Made by a program: the position numbers and the translations under genes. This document shows positions 7,632 to 16,168 of a stretch of 64,000 bases of DNA, piece after piece. The notes under the pieces were generated by a model, which saw nothing but the letters and a program-made list of their open reading frames with translations, was not told the origin of the DNA and searched no databases. Every line of letters starts with the position of its first letter. Position 1 is the stretch's first letter. Origin of the DNA: Pseudophaeobacter flagellatus (GTDB lineage: Bacteria > Pseudomonadota > Alphaproteobacteria > Rhodobacterales > Rhodobacteraceae); the NCBI RefSeq assembly GCF_021228235.1, contig NZ_JAJQRG010000001.1, positions 1-64,000 on the forward strand, given 5' to 3'.

Positions 7632-8582
7632 ATGCCGAATTCGGTTCTTTATGTTCGCAACTCAGGTTTTGGGGACATGCTGCGCCAGATAAATGTCTTC
7701 TTTCATTTGGCTGATATTTATTCGTTCAACCCCACGATATGCTTTCCTCGCAACAACAATAGAAACAGTCTGGGGAATGCGACGCTCTTCAAAGAGGTGG
7801 GGTTCGCGGACATAACTGCCCACGGCCCGGGTTTGCCTCGGGAGCAGGTGGGCAGCCTTGCTGATATATCATCCCGGGTAGAGGGCGCATATAGATTTGA
7901 TGCGCGCTGCTACAATAGCTCTGATTTCGCCAGAGTACTGGGGGAAAGGGCGCAGGAAAGACACCCCAAGCTGCGCGCGTTAGCGCTGCAAAGCAGCCTG
8001 TATGCCGAGATTGCAAAGCGGCAAGAGGGCAACAAGAACCGTATCGTTGTGCATGTCAGGCGGGGGGATGTTGCGCAGGTATGTCTCAGAGAATTTACTG
8101 ATATATTTGATGAAAATTCCGTTGCGGGAAAGGTCCTGCATTGTCGGGGGCTGTTTGATGCAGCCTCTTTGCGAGAGGATCTCCCCTATAGCAACCGGCG
8201 CAGGTTTGCCAGTGTGCCGTCCTATCTGCAGGCGCTGAATTTAGCTAAGGAACAACAGGGGGCAGGAAGCCATGTGCTGATTTCAGATGGGTTCAGCAAG
8301 ATCGCCCGCGTTGTGGGTGAACAACATGCCGATCTGCTTGTTGATGGCAGCCTGTCGGTTGGAGCGTTGGAAAAGGCGTTTGAAAACGAATTACGCCCGT
8401 TGATGCTTGGGGCAAGCCGGGAAATTATCGGCGAAAGCAGCGCTGCCTTTCTTGACGTCATTTATGCGGCATTGACCGCCAGGGTCATTGTTTCGCAATC
8501 ACCGGGGTTTTTGAAAGAGCTTGCCCGGTTGTTCGAGCTGGATATTGAGTTTGTCTATCCTGAATTTCAGCCGCGCATGTGA
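7632..8582 (+). CDS. Fucosyltransferase/NodZ-like glycosyltransferase
   Basis: About 316 residues from ATG 7632 (a TTG two codons earlier is also possible). The N-terminus NSVLYVRNSGFGDMLRQ resembles the donor-side start of GT-B fucosyltransferase-like proteins, and VVHVRRGDVAQ matches the HxRxGD donor-binding motif of the GT11/GT23/GT65 group. It probably transfers a sugar to a surface or secreted glycan; substrate unknown. It is the first gene to the right of the tRNA scar, and stands alone. Confidence 0.55.
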   Translation: MPNSVLYVRNSGFGDMLRQINVFFHLADIYSFNPTICFPRNNNRNSLGNATLFKEVGFADITAHGPGLPREQVGSLADISSRVEGAYRFDARCYNSSDFARVLGERAQERHPKLRALALQSSLYAEIAKRQEGNKNRIVVHVRRGDVAQVCLREFTDIFDENSVAGKVLHCRGLFDAASLREDLPYSNRRRFASVPSYLQALNLAKEQQGAGSHVLISDGFSKIARVVGEQHADLLVDGSLSVGALEKAFENELRPLMLGASREIIGESSAAFLDVIYAALTARVIVSQSPGFLKELARLFELDIEFVYPEFQPRM

Positions 8583-8654
8583 GGCGCGGCCTTGCCTGCA
8601 GGCCTTTGCCCGGGGCTGTGGGGGCGCCTCTGTTGGGCCTTGAGGCTGGTGGCG

Positions 8655-8957
8655 CTATTTAATGTTGATCTTCTGGCGCACTTCATGGCTTTCAGGGTCG
8701 AGGATCAGGATCTGATTCTGTGTTGTGATCACGGCAATCCAGCCAGTCCCGAAGGTCACTGCCTGCGCGGTTGTGCCTGTGGGCAGGGTAATTTCGGCGG
8801 GCAGGCGGGGCCCATCGGCAGACAAGCGGATGACAAGCAGGCTAATTACCACTACAAGCCCGCCAATCATCACCACGGTCAGGGTGGTCACCAGTCGACG
8901 CAGAAATCTGAGCTGCGCAGGCTCTTCTAGAATTTCAGGCTTGGAAGGATCAGTCAT
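8655..8957 (-). CDS. DUF6476-type small membrane-anchored protein
   Basis: A 100-residue protein starting MTDPSKPEILEEPAQL, with one hydrophobic helix at about residues 22-44 and a predicted outer domain containing a short beta-propeller-like strand pattern (GWIAVITTQNQILILDP). It matches a conserved Rhodobacterales family of unknown role. Its start codon overlaps that of the divergent rluD gene by two bases (8956-8957). Confidence 0.7.
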   Translation of the reverse strand: MTDPSKPEILEEPAQLRFLRRLVTTLTVVMIGGLVVVISLLVIRLSADGPRLPAEITLPTGTTAQAVTFGTGWIAVITTQNQILILDPESHEVRQKINIK

Positions 8958-9993
8958 GGGCAGCCGCCAGATTGAGTTTGTCATTGCGGAAAACCCGCCT
9001 AAACGGCTTGATAAAGCGGTTTCACGTGATGTGCCAGAGGAAGCGACGCTTTCTCGGACCCGGCTGGCGCGCCTGATCGAGGCCGGCAGTGTGCAAATCG
9101 ACGGCGTGGTTGTGCAGGATGCCAAGGCCCGTGTCGCCGAGGGCGCGCAGGTCTCCATCACGGTGGAAGAGGCCGAGGACAGCCATATCGGCCCTGAAGA
9201 CATCACACTGAATGTGATTTTTGAAGACGATGATCTGATCGTGATCAACAAACCTGCGGGCATGGTGGTGCATCCCGCACCGGGGACGCCATCGGGTACG
9301 TTGGTCAATGCATTGCTACATCATTGCGGGGACAAGCTGTCCGGTGTCGGTGGCGTCAAACGCCCCGGAATTGTGCACCGTATTGATAAAGAGACCTCTG
9401 GCCTCTTGGTGGTGGCCAAATCCGATGTGGCGCATCAGGGGCTGGCAGCGCAGTTTGAAAAGCATACGGTAGAACGCTATTACCGGGCCATCTGCTATGG
9501 GGTGCCAGATGCCAATGATCCGCGGCTGCGCGGGGTCAAGGGCACCAGTTTTGAACCCGGCAACATCTTGAAGCTGACAACGCAGCTGGCACGGCATAAA
9601 TTTGACCGCCAGCGTCAGGCAGTGCTGTTTCAGGGCGGTCGCCATGCAGTGACACGGGCGCGCATTGTGCAACCCTTTGGCACACCGCCCGTGGCAGCCT
9701 TGATCGAATGCTGGCTGGAAACCGGGCGCACTCATCAGATCAGGGTGCATATGACCCATGCCGGTCACAGCCTGGTGGGCGACCCGACCTATGGCGGCAA
9801 ACGCAAGCTGGCAGCCAAATCACTGACCCCTGCGGCCATTGCTGCAGTGCAGGGGTTTCCCCGTCAGGCGCTGCATGCGGCGGTGTTGGGTTTTGTCCAC
9901 CCTGTCAGCGGTGCGGCGCTGCGATTTGAGGCCCCGTTGCCCGATGATATGGCAGGCTTGATTGATGCTCTATCTCAACCCGTTGAAAAGTAA
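8956..9993 (+). CDS. rluD: Ribosomal large subunit pseudouridine synthase (RluD-type)
   Basis: 345 residues from ATG 8956. An N-terminal S4 RNA-binding domain (about 15-75) is followed by the RluA-family catalytic domain with HRIDKETSGLLVVAK, whose Asp is the nucleophile, and GRTHQIRVHM. RluD converts uridines of helix 69 in 23S rRNA; the subgroup call rests on the S4 domain and overall length. An upstream in-frame extension is not used because the start overlaps a divergent gene. It is followed by a palindrome and rpoH. Confidence 0.88.
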   Translation: MGSRQIEFVIAENPPKRLDKAVSRDVPEEATLSRTRLARLIEAGSVQIDGVVVQDAKARVAEGAQVSITVEEAEDSHIGPEDITLNVIFEDDDLIVINKPAGMVVHPAPGTPSGTLVNALLHHCGDKLSGVGGVKRPGIVHRIDKETSGLLVVAKSDVAHQGLAAQFEKHTVERYYRAICYGVPDANDPRLRGVKGTSFEPGNILKLTTQLARHKFDRQRQAVLFQGGRHAVTRARIVQPFGTPPVAALIECWLETGRTHQIRVHMTHAGHSLVGDPTYGGKRKLAAKSLTPAAIAAVQGFPRQALHAAVLGFVHPVSGAALRFEAPLPDDMAGLIDALSQPVEK

Positions 9994-10005
9994 TAACTAG
10001 TTTTA

Positions 10006-10037
10006 CAACTATCTGTGATATGCGTCACAGATAGTTG
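10006..10037. promoter_or_regulatory. Perfect 13-bp palindrome with TGTGA-N6-TCACA core
   Basis: Arms CAACTATCTGTGA (10006-10018) and TCACAGATAGTTG (10025-10037) enclose tatgcg. The core is the CRP/FNR-superfamily consensus. There is no T-run after it, so it is a poor intrinsic terminator on the plus strand. It sits about 40 bp upstream of the likely rpoH -35 box. Confidence 0.5.
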
Positions 10038-10074
10038 CGCCAGCACAGTCTATGGTGTTTCATGTTAGCGCCCC

Positions 10075-10105
10075 CTTGAAAGGGTGCAATCGCTGACCCA
10101 TATAA
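10075..10105 (+). promoter_or_regulatory. Candidate heat-shock (sigma-32) promoter of rpoH
   Basis: CTTGAAA at 10075-10081 and CCCATATAA at 10097-10105, separated by about 15 bp, closely resemble the sigma-32 consensus (CTTGAA, then CCCATnT). It lies about 40 bp before the rpoH start, so rpoH may be autoregulated by its own product. Confidence 0.55.
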
Positions 10106-10146
10106 CCTAATGTTAAACCTATAAACATCTTGGGAGGGACCGTTGA

Positions 10147-11043
10147 ATGGCTAATTATGCAAATCTGCCTGCGCCAACACCTGAAGGCGGTCTCAACCGC
10201 TATATGCAAGAAATTCGTAAATTCCCGCTCTTGGAGCCGGAAGAAGAATACATGCTGGCCAAGGCCTGGGTGGAGAAGGAAGATTCCAGTGCTGCGCACC
10301 GGATGGTGACCTCGCACCTGCGTCTGGCCGCCAAGATCGCTATGGGATACCGAGGCTATGGCCTGCCACAGGCCGAGGTGATCTCGGAAGCCAATGTTGG
10401 CCTGATGCAGGCGGTAAAGCGCTTTGATCCCGAAAAAGGCTTTCGTCTTGCGACCTATGCGATGTGGTGGATCCGTGCCTCGATCCAGGAATATGTGCTG
10501 CGCTCCTGGTCGATGGTGAAACTGGGCACCACCTCGGCGCAGAAAAAGCTGTTCTTCAACCTGCGCAAGGCCAAGGCCCGTATCGGCGCGCTGGAAGAGG
10601 GCGACCTGCGGCCTGAAAACGTCAAGCGGATCGCCCATGATCTCGGCGTGACCGAGGATGAGGTGGTTTCGATGAACCGCCGGATGTCCGGTGGCGATGC
10701 CTCTCTCAATGCCACGGTTGGCAGCGAAGGCGAAGGCACCATGCAGTGGCAGGATTGGTTGGAAGATGAAGATGCCGACCAGGCCGGTGACTATGAAGCT
10801 CGCGATGAGCTGGAAGCCCGCCGTGAGCTTCTGGGTCAGGCCTTGGATGTGCTGAACGACCGCGAGAAGGATATTCTCACCCAGCGGCGCTTGGCAGAAA
10901 AGGTGCATACTCTGGAGGAACTGAGCACACAGTATGGTGTCAGCCGCGAGCGGATCCGGCAGATCGAGGTGCGTGCATTTGAAAAGCTGCAAAAGAAGAT
11001 GCGTGAACTGGCTGCGGCCAAGGGGATGCTGGCAGCACATTAA
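10147..11043 (+). CDS. rpoH: RNA polymerase heat-shock sigma factor RpoH
   Basis: 298 residues. Region 2 is seen in MVTSHLRLAAKIAMGYRG and the -10-binding stretch YAMWWIRASIQEYVL; the diagnostic RpoH box QKKLFFNLRK lies near residue 133; region 4 carries the helix-turn-helix LSTQYGVSRERIRQIEVRA. The product directs polymerase to heat-shock promoters (chaperones, proteases). It is monocistronic, with a terminator following. Roseobacters often have more than one RpoH paralogue; which one this is cannot be settled here. Confidence 0.96.
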   Translation: MANYANLPAPTPEGGLNRYMQEIRKFPLLEPEEEYMLAKAWVEKEDSSAAHRMVTSHLRLAAKIAMGYRGYGLPQAEVISEANVGLMQAVKRFDPEKGFRLATYAMWWIRASIQEYVLRSWSMVKLGTTSAQKKLFFNLRKAKARIGALEEGDLRPENVKRIAHDLGVTEDEVVSMNRRMSGGDASLNATVGSEGEGTMQWQDWLEDEDADQAGDYEARDELEARRELLGQALDVLNDREKDILTQRRLAEKVHTLEELSTQYGVSRERIRQIEVRAFEKLQKKMRELAAAKGMLAAH

Positions 11044-11085
11044 CTGCCGCCGGTTTCGATCGGTTTTGACAAGTGAGTTCATAAG

Positions 11086-11116
11086 CGGGCGGACCCATCG
11101 GGGGCCGCCCGTTTTT
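11086..11116 (+). terminator. Rho-independent terminator of rpoH
   Basis: Stem CGGGCGG (11086-11092) with CCGCCCG (11105-11111), followed by five T residues. Confidence 0.85.
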
Positions 11117-11653
11117 GGTGGGGCTGCGGTGCATCTGGCGGGGGGCTGGCGCCCTGCGTGGTTGCATGGAGGCTGGCTGGGCCGGACGCCCGGAAAAGGC
11201 AGAGATGTTCAGCCCAGCTGGGGCAGAGCCTTGCGTGCTGGCCATAAGGCTGGCGGGCGAGAGACCTGGCGTGCTGGACTGCATAGGGTGTTACCTAACA
11301 ATCTGCAGGTAAGGTTGCAGATGAGAGGTGTCCAAATCGCAAGATATCCGGAAACCGAACACTGTAGAAGCTGAACAGTGAGGAACGGCTTGCTAAGATC
11401 GATAAGTTGCTGGCTTGGCTGGCTGTCTGGCGTGTCCTGGTAAGACCCGGACTGGCTGGAGTAGCTTGCTGCTTGCTGCCTGACGATCTGGCTAGCTACA
11501 GTTCCTGTCTTATGGATAGGGTTGCCTCAGCGAGTCGTCAACAGGTTTTTTGGAAAAACCGTGTGAATTCAATTAGTTGACAGTAATAGTCGGGTAATCA
11601 AATTGGCGCTTCCACGCGCGGAGCTCTTAAAGACGGGAAGTGGCGTCCCATCC
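11117..11653. other. ORF-poor 530-bp intergenic region
   Basis: No convincing coding frame on either strand. The stretch has repeated ctggct/ttgctggc words around 11410-11500 and several potential hairpins. It does not match what I know of 4.5S, 6S, RNase P or tmRNA signatures. A small RNA cannot be excluded. Confidence 0.4.
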
Positions 11654-12508
11654 TTAAAACCTGGACTGCTGGATCAACAGGTGGTCCAACAAGGTCAGGT
11701 CCGGATCGCGTTGCAGATCCGCCCCCCGGCGCCACACAAGGGACAAAGCGCATTTTGCACTCGCCCATTGTAGTAGGCGTTTTGGTGAGACGTCGAAGAT
11801 TTGCCCCCAAAGCTTGGCGCGCTGCCCTATCAGATCGGCGCCAAATGAGTCTTTCTCCAGACCCTTGGGGTGGCGAAAGGCATTGGCCAATTCATAGCAG
11901 CGCTCGCCAATCATGCCCTTGGCGTCAAAAGCACAATAGCCGCCAGCGCCCTGGCGAATGTTATCGTGATGCAGATCCCCATGCAGGGGGCGGATGTCTT
12001 CTTGGCTGGCCAGCAGGGTCTTTGTCAGGCTCTGTGCCTGTTGCAAATTGCTGCGCTGGTGGGATGTCAGGTTCAGGTCAGTGGGGAGAGGGGCCCGCAA
12101 GGCTTCGAACCAGGCGACAAGAGGCATCATGCCGGTGAGCTTTAGCGCGCTGGTTTGGGAGTGAATTCCTGCGGCAACCTGCGCCAGAGTTTTATCTGCA
12201 TCAGCCTGTCCGCCGCTGCGGGCGATATCCCCCAGCGAAGGCCCCGGCAACCATTCCATCAGCACTGCATTTTGCGTGACCTGGTAGATCTGTGCCACCG
12301 GCCCCTGTAACGCCGCCAGGAAGGGAAAGCCACTGGCCTCGTTGCCCATATGCCCTGCCGCGTAGTGTTTCAAAGCCGCCTGACCATACTGCCGTGTTTC
12401 GACATGCCAGATCTGTGCCCTGGGCACCTCTTGAAGCGAAAGGGTCCGGATGATTTGGAAGGTCGAAATCAGGTCGGCTGGAATGGCGGGCGGTGGCGGG
12501 CGGTTCAT
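11654..12508 (-). CDS. APH-family small-molecule kinase (streptomycin 6-kinase/hydroxyurea type)
   Basis: 284 residues with a protein-kinase-like fold. LHGDLHHDNI at about residues 175-184 is the catalytic loop (Asp base and Asn), and AFDAKGMIGE supplies the Mg-binding Asp in the DxKG form characteristic of the APH(6)/hur family. It would phosphorylate an amino-sugar or related compound; many chromosomal members are not proven resistance genes. It overlaps the end of the truncated GNAT gene by a few bases and is the last gene of the pepF operon. Confidence 0.75.
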   Translation of the reverse strand: MNRPPPPAIPADLISTFQIIRTLSLQEVPRAQIWHVETRQYGQAALKHYAAGHMGNEASGFPFLAALQGPVAQIYQVTQNAVLMEWLPGPSLGDIARSGGQADADKTLAQVAAGIHSQTSALKLTGMMPLVAWFEALRAPLPTDLNLTSHQRSNLQQAQSLTKTLLASQEDIRPLHGDLHHDNIRQGAGGYCAFDAKGMIGERCYELANAFRHPKGLEKDSFGADLIGQRAKLWGQIFDVSPKRLLQWASAKCALSLVWRRGADLQRDPDLTLLDHLLIQQSRF

Positions 12509-12771
12509 TCTGGTTCCCTTGTCCCAAAATCCAAACTCTCGGTCTCCCGCAGTCCCAGCTCAGGCCCCTGGGCGAGGCCAAAGGCCCGGTCGATTTTGAA
12601 AAAGCCAACAGCATCATCATAAAAAAAGATGGCGTGGAAATCCACGCCATCCTCAGCGGTTTCAAAGGCCTGCGCCGTGGTACCCGAAAACAGAACCGGA
12701 TCCGGCGCCACCGCGATGTGGTGCGCAAGATCATAGTCGCGCGCGGGGATTGGGCGCAGGTTCAGCGCCAT
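12505..12771 (-). pseudogene. C-terminally truncated GNAT acetyltransferase
   Basis: 88 residues, MALNLRPIPARDYDLAHHI..., matching the N-terminal half of GNAT N-acetyltransferases (VDFHAIFFYDDAVGFFKID, then ELGLR). Normal members are about 160-180 residues; the acetyl-CoA-binding motif A (Q/RxxGxG) and the rest are absent. After ELGLR the sequence diverges and stops, overlapping the APH start. Its ATG overlaps the pepF stop (TGATG). Probably non-functional, unless it acts as a short partner. Confidence 0.65.
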
Positions 12772-14591
12772 CAGTCCTCCATGGCTTCCAGCTCATCAAT
12801 CATGCCAGAGATCATCGACAGGCCCTTGTCCCAGAACTTGGGGTCCGAGGCATCAAGGCCAAAGGGGGCAAGCAGTTCTTTGTGGTGTTTGGATCCACCG
12901 GCCTTGAGCATGTCGAAATACTTGTCCTCAAAGCCTTCTTCGCCCTCGGCATAGACGGAATAGAGCGCATTTACCAAGCCGTCGCCAAAGGCATAGGCGT
13001 AAACATAAAAGGGTGAATGGACAAAATGCGGGATATAGACCCAGAAGGTTTCATAGCCTTCCATGAAGTCAAAGGCGTCGCCCAGGGATTCGGCCTGTAC
13101 CGACATCCACAGCGCATTGATGTCATCGGGGGTCAGCTCTCCTTGTGCGCGGGCCGCATGCAGTTTGCATTCAAAATCGTAGAACGCGATCTGGCGCACC
13201 ACGGTATTGATCATATCCTCGACCTTGCCTGCCAGCAGGATCCTGCGCTGTTCTTTGGTTTCAGCTTTCTCCAGCATCTTGCGGAAGGTCAGCATTTCGC
13301 CAAAGACGCTTGCGGTTTCGGCCAGGGTCAGCGGGGTAGAGGATAGCATTTCACCCTGATCGGCGGCCAGTACCTGATGCACGCCGTGGCCCAGCTCATG
13401 CGCCAGGGTCATTACGTCGCGCGGTTTGCCAAGGTAGTTCAGCATCACATAGGGGTGCACATCCGTGACGGTGGGATGGGCAAAGGCACCCGGGGCCTTG
13501 CCGGGTTTGACAGCGGCATCAATCCAGCCCTTGGAAAAGAATGGCGCGGCGATTTCACCCATGCGCGGATCAAAGGCCTCATAGGCCTCCATCACGGTTT
13601 TTTCGGCCTGCGCCCAGTCAACCACGCGGCTGTCTTCCATCGGTAGGGGCGCGTTGCGATCCCAGACCTGCATGCGTTCCAGCCCCAGCCATTTGCGCTT
13701 TAGCTCATAATAGCGATGGCTCAGCTTGGGGTAGGCGGCGACCACGGCTTCGCGCAGGGCCTCGACCACTTCGGGTTCGACATGGTTTGACAGGTGACGC
13801 CCAGTCTGTGGCGTTGGCATGCCACGCCAGCGATCAACCACCTCTTTTTCCTTGGCCTGGGTGTTGTGGACCCGCGCAAAGGTTTTGATGTTGTCCTGAA
13901 ACACCGCTGCCAATGCGCGCGAGGCGGCCTCGCGTTTGCTGCGATCCTGTTCGGTCAGCAGGTTGAGGGTGCCTTCGATGTTCAGCTCTTGGCCGTCGAT
14001 GGTAAAGGTGAGCCCGGCAATGGTTTCATCAAACAGGCGCTCCCAGGCGTCGCCAACAACCCCCAGATCATGCAGGAATTTCTCCAACTCGTCTGATAGC
14101 TGATAGGGTTTCATGGCTCGGATGCGATCAAACACTGGCCTGTAGCGGGCCAGATCGGCATTGGCGGCAAAATGGGCCTCAAGCGCGGTGTCTTCAATGC
14201 GGTTGATTTCCAGCGTGAAAAACACCAGTGGTGTGGTGAAGACGGTGATCTTTTCCTGCATGTCGGACATGAACTTGGCGCGGTCAGCATCGGTGGTCAG
14301 CTGGTAATAGCGCAGGCCGGCATAGGACATGATGCGCCCGGCAATGGCATTGATCTTTTCATTGCGCAGCACACAGGCCAGCAGGCCATCGGCATCCAGC
14401 CCGGCCAGGTTGCCCTCGTAATCGGCGGCAAAAGCGGTGCATTCCTGCTCCAGCCAGTCCAGATCGCGGCGTAACTCGGGTGCGTCATCTGCTGTGTAAA
14501 GGTCGGTCAGATCCCATTCGGGCAGGTTGCCCAGCTCATCAGAGCCAGAGCTGGCATTGGCGTCACGGACAGGGAAGGGGAGTGGCAACAT
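12771..14591 (-). CDS. pepF: Oligoendopeptidase F (M3B metallopeptidase)
   Basis: 606 residues, usual length for the M3B family. The zinc site is seen as TLAHELGHGVHQV near residue 398 (HExxH), with the third ligand Glu in the downstream helix ETASVFGEM. It degrades short cytosolic peptides. The gene is translationally coupled to the truncated GNAT and then the APH-like kinase. Confidence 0.93.
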   Translation of the reverse strand: MLPLPFPVRDANASSGSDELGNLPEWDLTDLYTADDAPELRRDLDWLEQECTAFAADYEGNLAGLDADGLLACVLRNEKINAIAGRIMSYAGLRYYQLTTDADRAKFMSDMQEKITVFTTPLVFFTLEINRIEDTALEAHFAANADLARYRPVFDRIRAMKPYQLSDELEKFLHDLGVVGDAWERLFDETIAGLTFTIDGQELNIEGTLNLLTEQDRSKREAASRALAAVFQDNIKTFARVHNTQAKEKEVVDRWRGMPTPQTGRHLSNHVEPEVVEALREAVVAAYPKLSHRYYELKRKWLGLERMQVWDRNAPLPMEDSRVVDWAQAEKTVMEAYEAFDPRMGEIAAPFFSKGWIDAAVKPGKAPGAFAHPTVTDVHPYVMLNYLGKPRDVMTLAHELGHGVHQVLAADQGEMLSSTPLTLAETASVFGEMLTFRKMLEKAETKEQRRILLAGKVEDMINTVVRQIAFYDFECKLHAARAQGELTPDDINALWMSVQAESLGDAFDFMEGYETFWVYIPHFVHSPFYVYAYAFGDGLVNALYSVYAEGEEGFEDKYFDMLKAGGSKHHKELLAPFGLDASDPKFWDKGLSMISGMIDELEAMED

Positions 14592-14663
14592 GGGGCCTCC
14601 TTGGCGGGCATGTTTGTTTCAGCGTTGCACAACATCTAAGCGCCACATGGCCGGATCACAAGC

Positions 14664-14696
14664 AAAGCCCCGCGCCGAAATTCGGGGCGGGGCGGA
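14664..14696 (-). terminator. Hairpin downstream of the SCP2-hydrolase operon
   Basis: An imperfect stem pairs ccccgcgccgaa with ttcggggcgggg, and on the minus strand it is followed by ctttgctt, a weak T-rich tail. Confidence 0.5.
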
Positions 14697-14783
14697 ATTT
14701 ATGCGCGGTATTTGGTGCAGGTTTGGCCTGACGTGATTTTGCCCGTGCATTCGCATATTGGCCGCAGGACGCGTCGGAAACGG

Positions 14784-15749
14784 CTACCGGTACTGATCAA
14801 ACAGCCGGGTCATCTTGTCAAAGGCTCGGGCGCGAATTTCGGGAGCTTCCATTACGATTTCATGCTGTGCCGGGTCAATCAGATCCAGCTCGCCGCCGGG
14901 CCAGCGGGCCATGCGGTCCTGCACCGCGGCGCTGTTGACGATCTGCTCCTGCCCGCCAAGAAATGTAATGCAGGGCAGTGCCGGAGAGGGACGTTTCGCG
15001 AGGGATTCGCATTCTTTCAATCCCTGGGTCAGCCAATTGATCGTTGGCCCGCCCAACACCAGCGCGGGTTGCTCGCTTAGCTGGTCAATCATCAGTTGAT
15101 ACATCGCCGGGTCATTGGTCAGGGTGTTGTTCTTGAAGGGGGCCGTTTCCACATAGTGGCCGACTGTGGTGGTGGGCACCCGCTTGTCGCCAAGGCCCAG
15201 ACTGGGGGCAAGGCCGCCCAGGATGCGGGCAACGGGTTTTAGCGCTGGCGGAATCAGGATCCCCCACATGGGTGCGGAAAAGGCGCAGGCCTTGACGGGC
15301 AGCCCTTCCATCAGGGCGCGCAGACCAATGGCACCGCCCATGGAATGGCCAAGCAGGAACCAGGGCTCAGGCAGGCGCAGCTGCTTGGCAATTTTGACCG
15401 TCGCGGCGACATCTTTTTGAAAATCATCAAATTCATCTACATGGCCCAGGCGACTGTCCGGCAACATGCGATCCGCCAAGCCCTGGCCGCGCCAGTCAAT
15501 GGCCAGTGTTGCATAGCCGCGCGCGCCAAGTTCGATAGCGGCGGGGCCGTATTTTTCAATATATTCAGTACGGCCGGGAAAGATCAGCACGGTGCCTTTG
15601 GCGGCGGTGCCATCGCGGGTCAGCCAGTGGCCAACCCGGATACGCAGCCCGTCCTCGGTGGTTGCCCAATGGGCCTGCCCTGTGTCGGGTCCTTGCGCGA
15701 TCTCGGCAAAATAGGGCGCCGGGGTCAGGTCCATCAGGCTCTTGTCCAT
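14784..15749 (-). CDS. Alpha/beta hydrolase, lysophospholipase-like
   Basis: 321 residues. The nucleophile elbow GHSMGG lies near residue 140, an oxyanion-type segment FPGRTEYIEKYG near 55, and the fold matches serine aminopeptidase S33/monoglyceride lipase proteins (AIDWRGQGLADR). Probably hydrolyses lysophospholipids or monoacylglycerols. The start overlaps the SCP2 stop (TGATG), implying a two-gene lipid-related operon. Confidence 0.8.
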   Translation of the reverse strand: MDKSLMDLTPAPYFAEIAQGPDTGQAHWATTEDGLRIRVGHWLTRDGTAAKGTVLIFPGRTEYIEKYGPAAIELGARGYATLAIDWRGQGLADRMLPDSRLGHVDEFDDFQKDVAATVKIAKQLRLPEPWFLLGHSMGGAIGLRALMEGLPVKACAFSAPMWGILIPPALKPVARILGGLAPSLGLGDKRVPTTTVGHYVETAPFKNNTLTNDPAMYQLMIDQLSEQPALVLGGPTINWLTQGLKECESLAKRPSPALPCITFLGGQEQIVNSAAVQDRMARWPGGELDLIDPAQHEIVMEAPEIRARAFDKMTRLFDQYR

Positions 15750-16039
15750 CAGGCCAGCGCCGACGCCAGTTGCATTGCGGTGCCCATGTCACCGTCAATG
15801 GTCAGTTTGCCGGACATAAAGGCGCTGGTGGGGTTCATTTCCCCGGACAGAATATCCTGAAAGGTTTCGGCATCCGCCGAGAGGGTCACGTCGGCTTCGT
15901 CATCGCTGACGCGGGCACCGGAGCTGTCCAGGACAATGGCCCCCATGCCTTCGATCTGGAATTTTGCTGAGGCTGAGAAATCGCTTCCGGCCAATTTTTC
16001 GTTCATGGCGGCGGCGGCCTGTTCGAGTGTTTCGCTCAT
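15749..16039 (-). CDS. SCP2 sterol-binding domain protein
   Basis: 96 residues forming a single SCP2 domain: FQIEGMGAIVLD, the VTLSADAETFQDILSGEMNP segment, and a hydrophobic C-terminal GTAMQLASALA. Such small soluble proteins bind lipids or fatty acyl chains. It is coupled to the downstream lysophospholipase-like gene, which fits a lipid-handling role. Confidence 0.85.
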   Translation of the reverse strand: MSETLEQAAAAMNEKLAGSDFSASAKFQIEGMGAIVLDSSGARVSDDEADVTLSADAETFQDILSGEMNPTSAFMSGKLTIDGDMGTAMQLASALA

Positions 16040-16168
16040 TTTTACGTCCTTTGATCATCGGTGCGCCGGGTGGCACCAAAACTGAAATTTGGCGCTTTGC
16101 GCAATTTTATGTGACGCAGCGATTTCCAGTACTGGAAAATATGTTGCGCAGGGTTACACTAAGCCATC

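Noticed and set aside
9316-9768. 150-codon frame antisense to rluD
   Set aside because: Shadow of the GC-rich rluD gene on the other strand.
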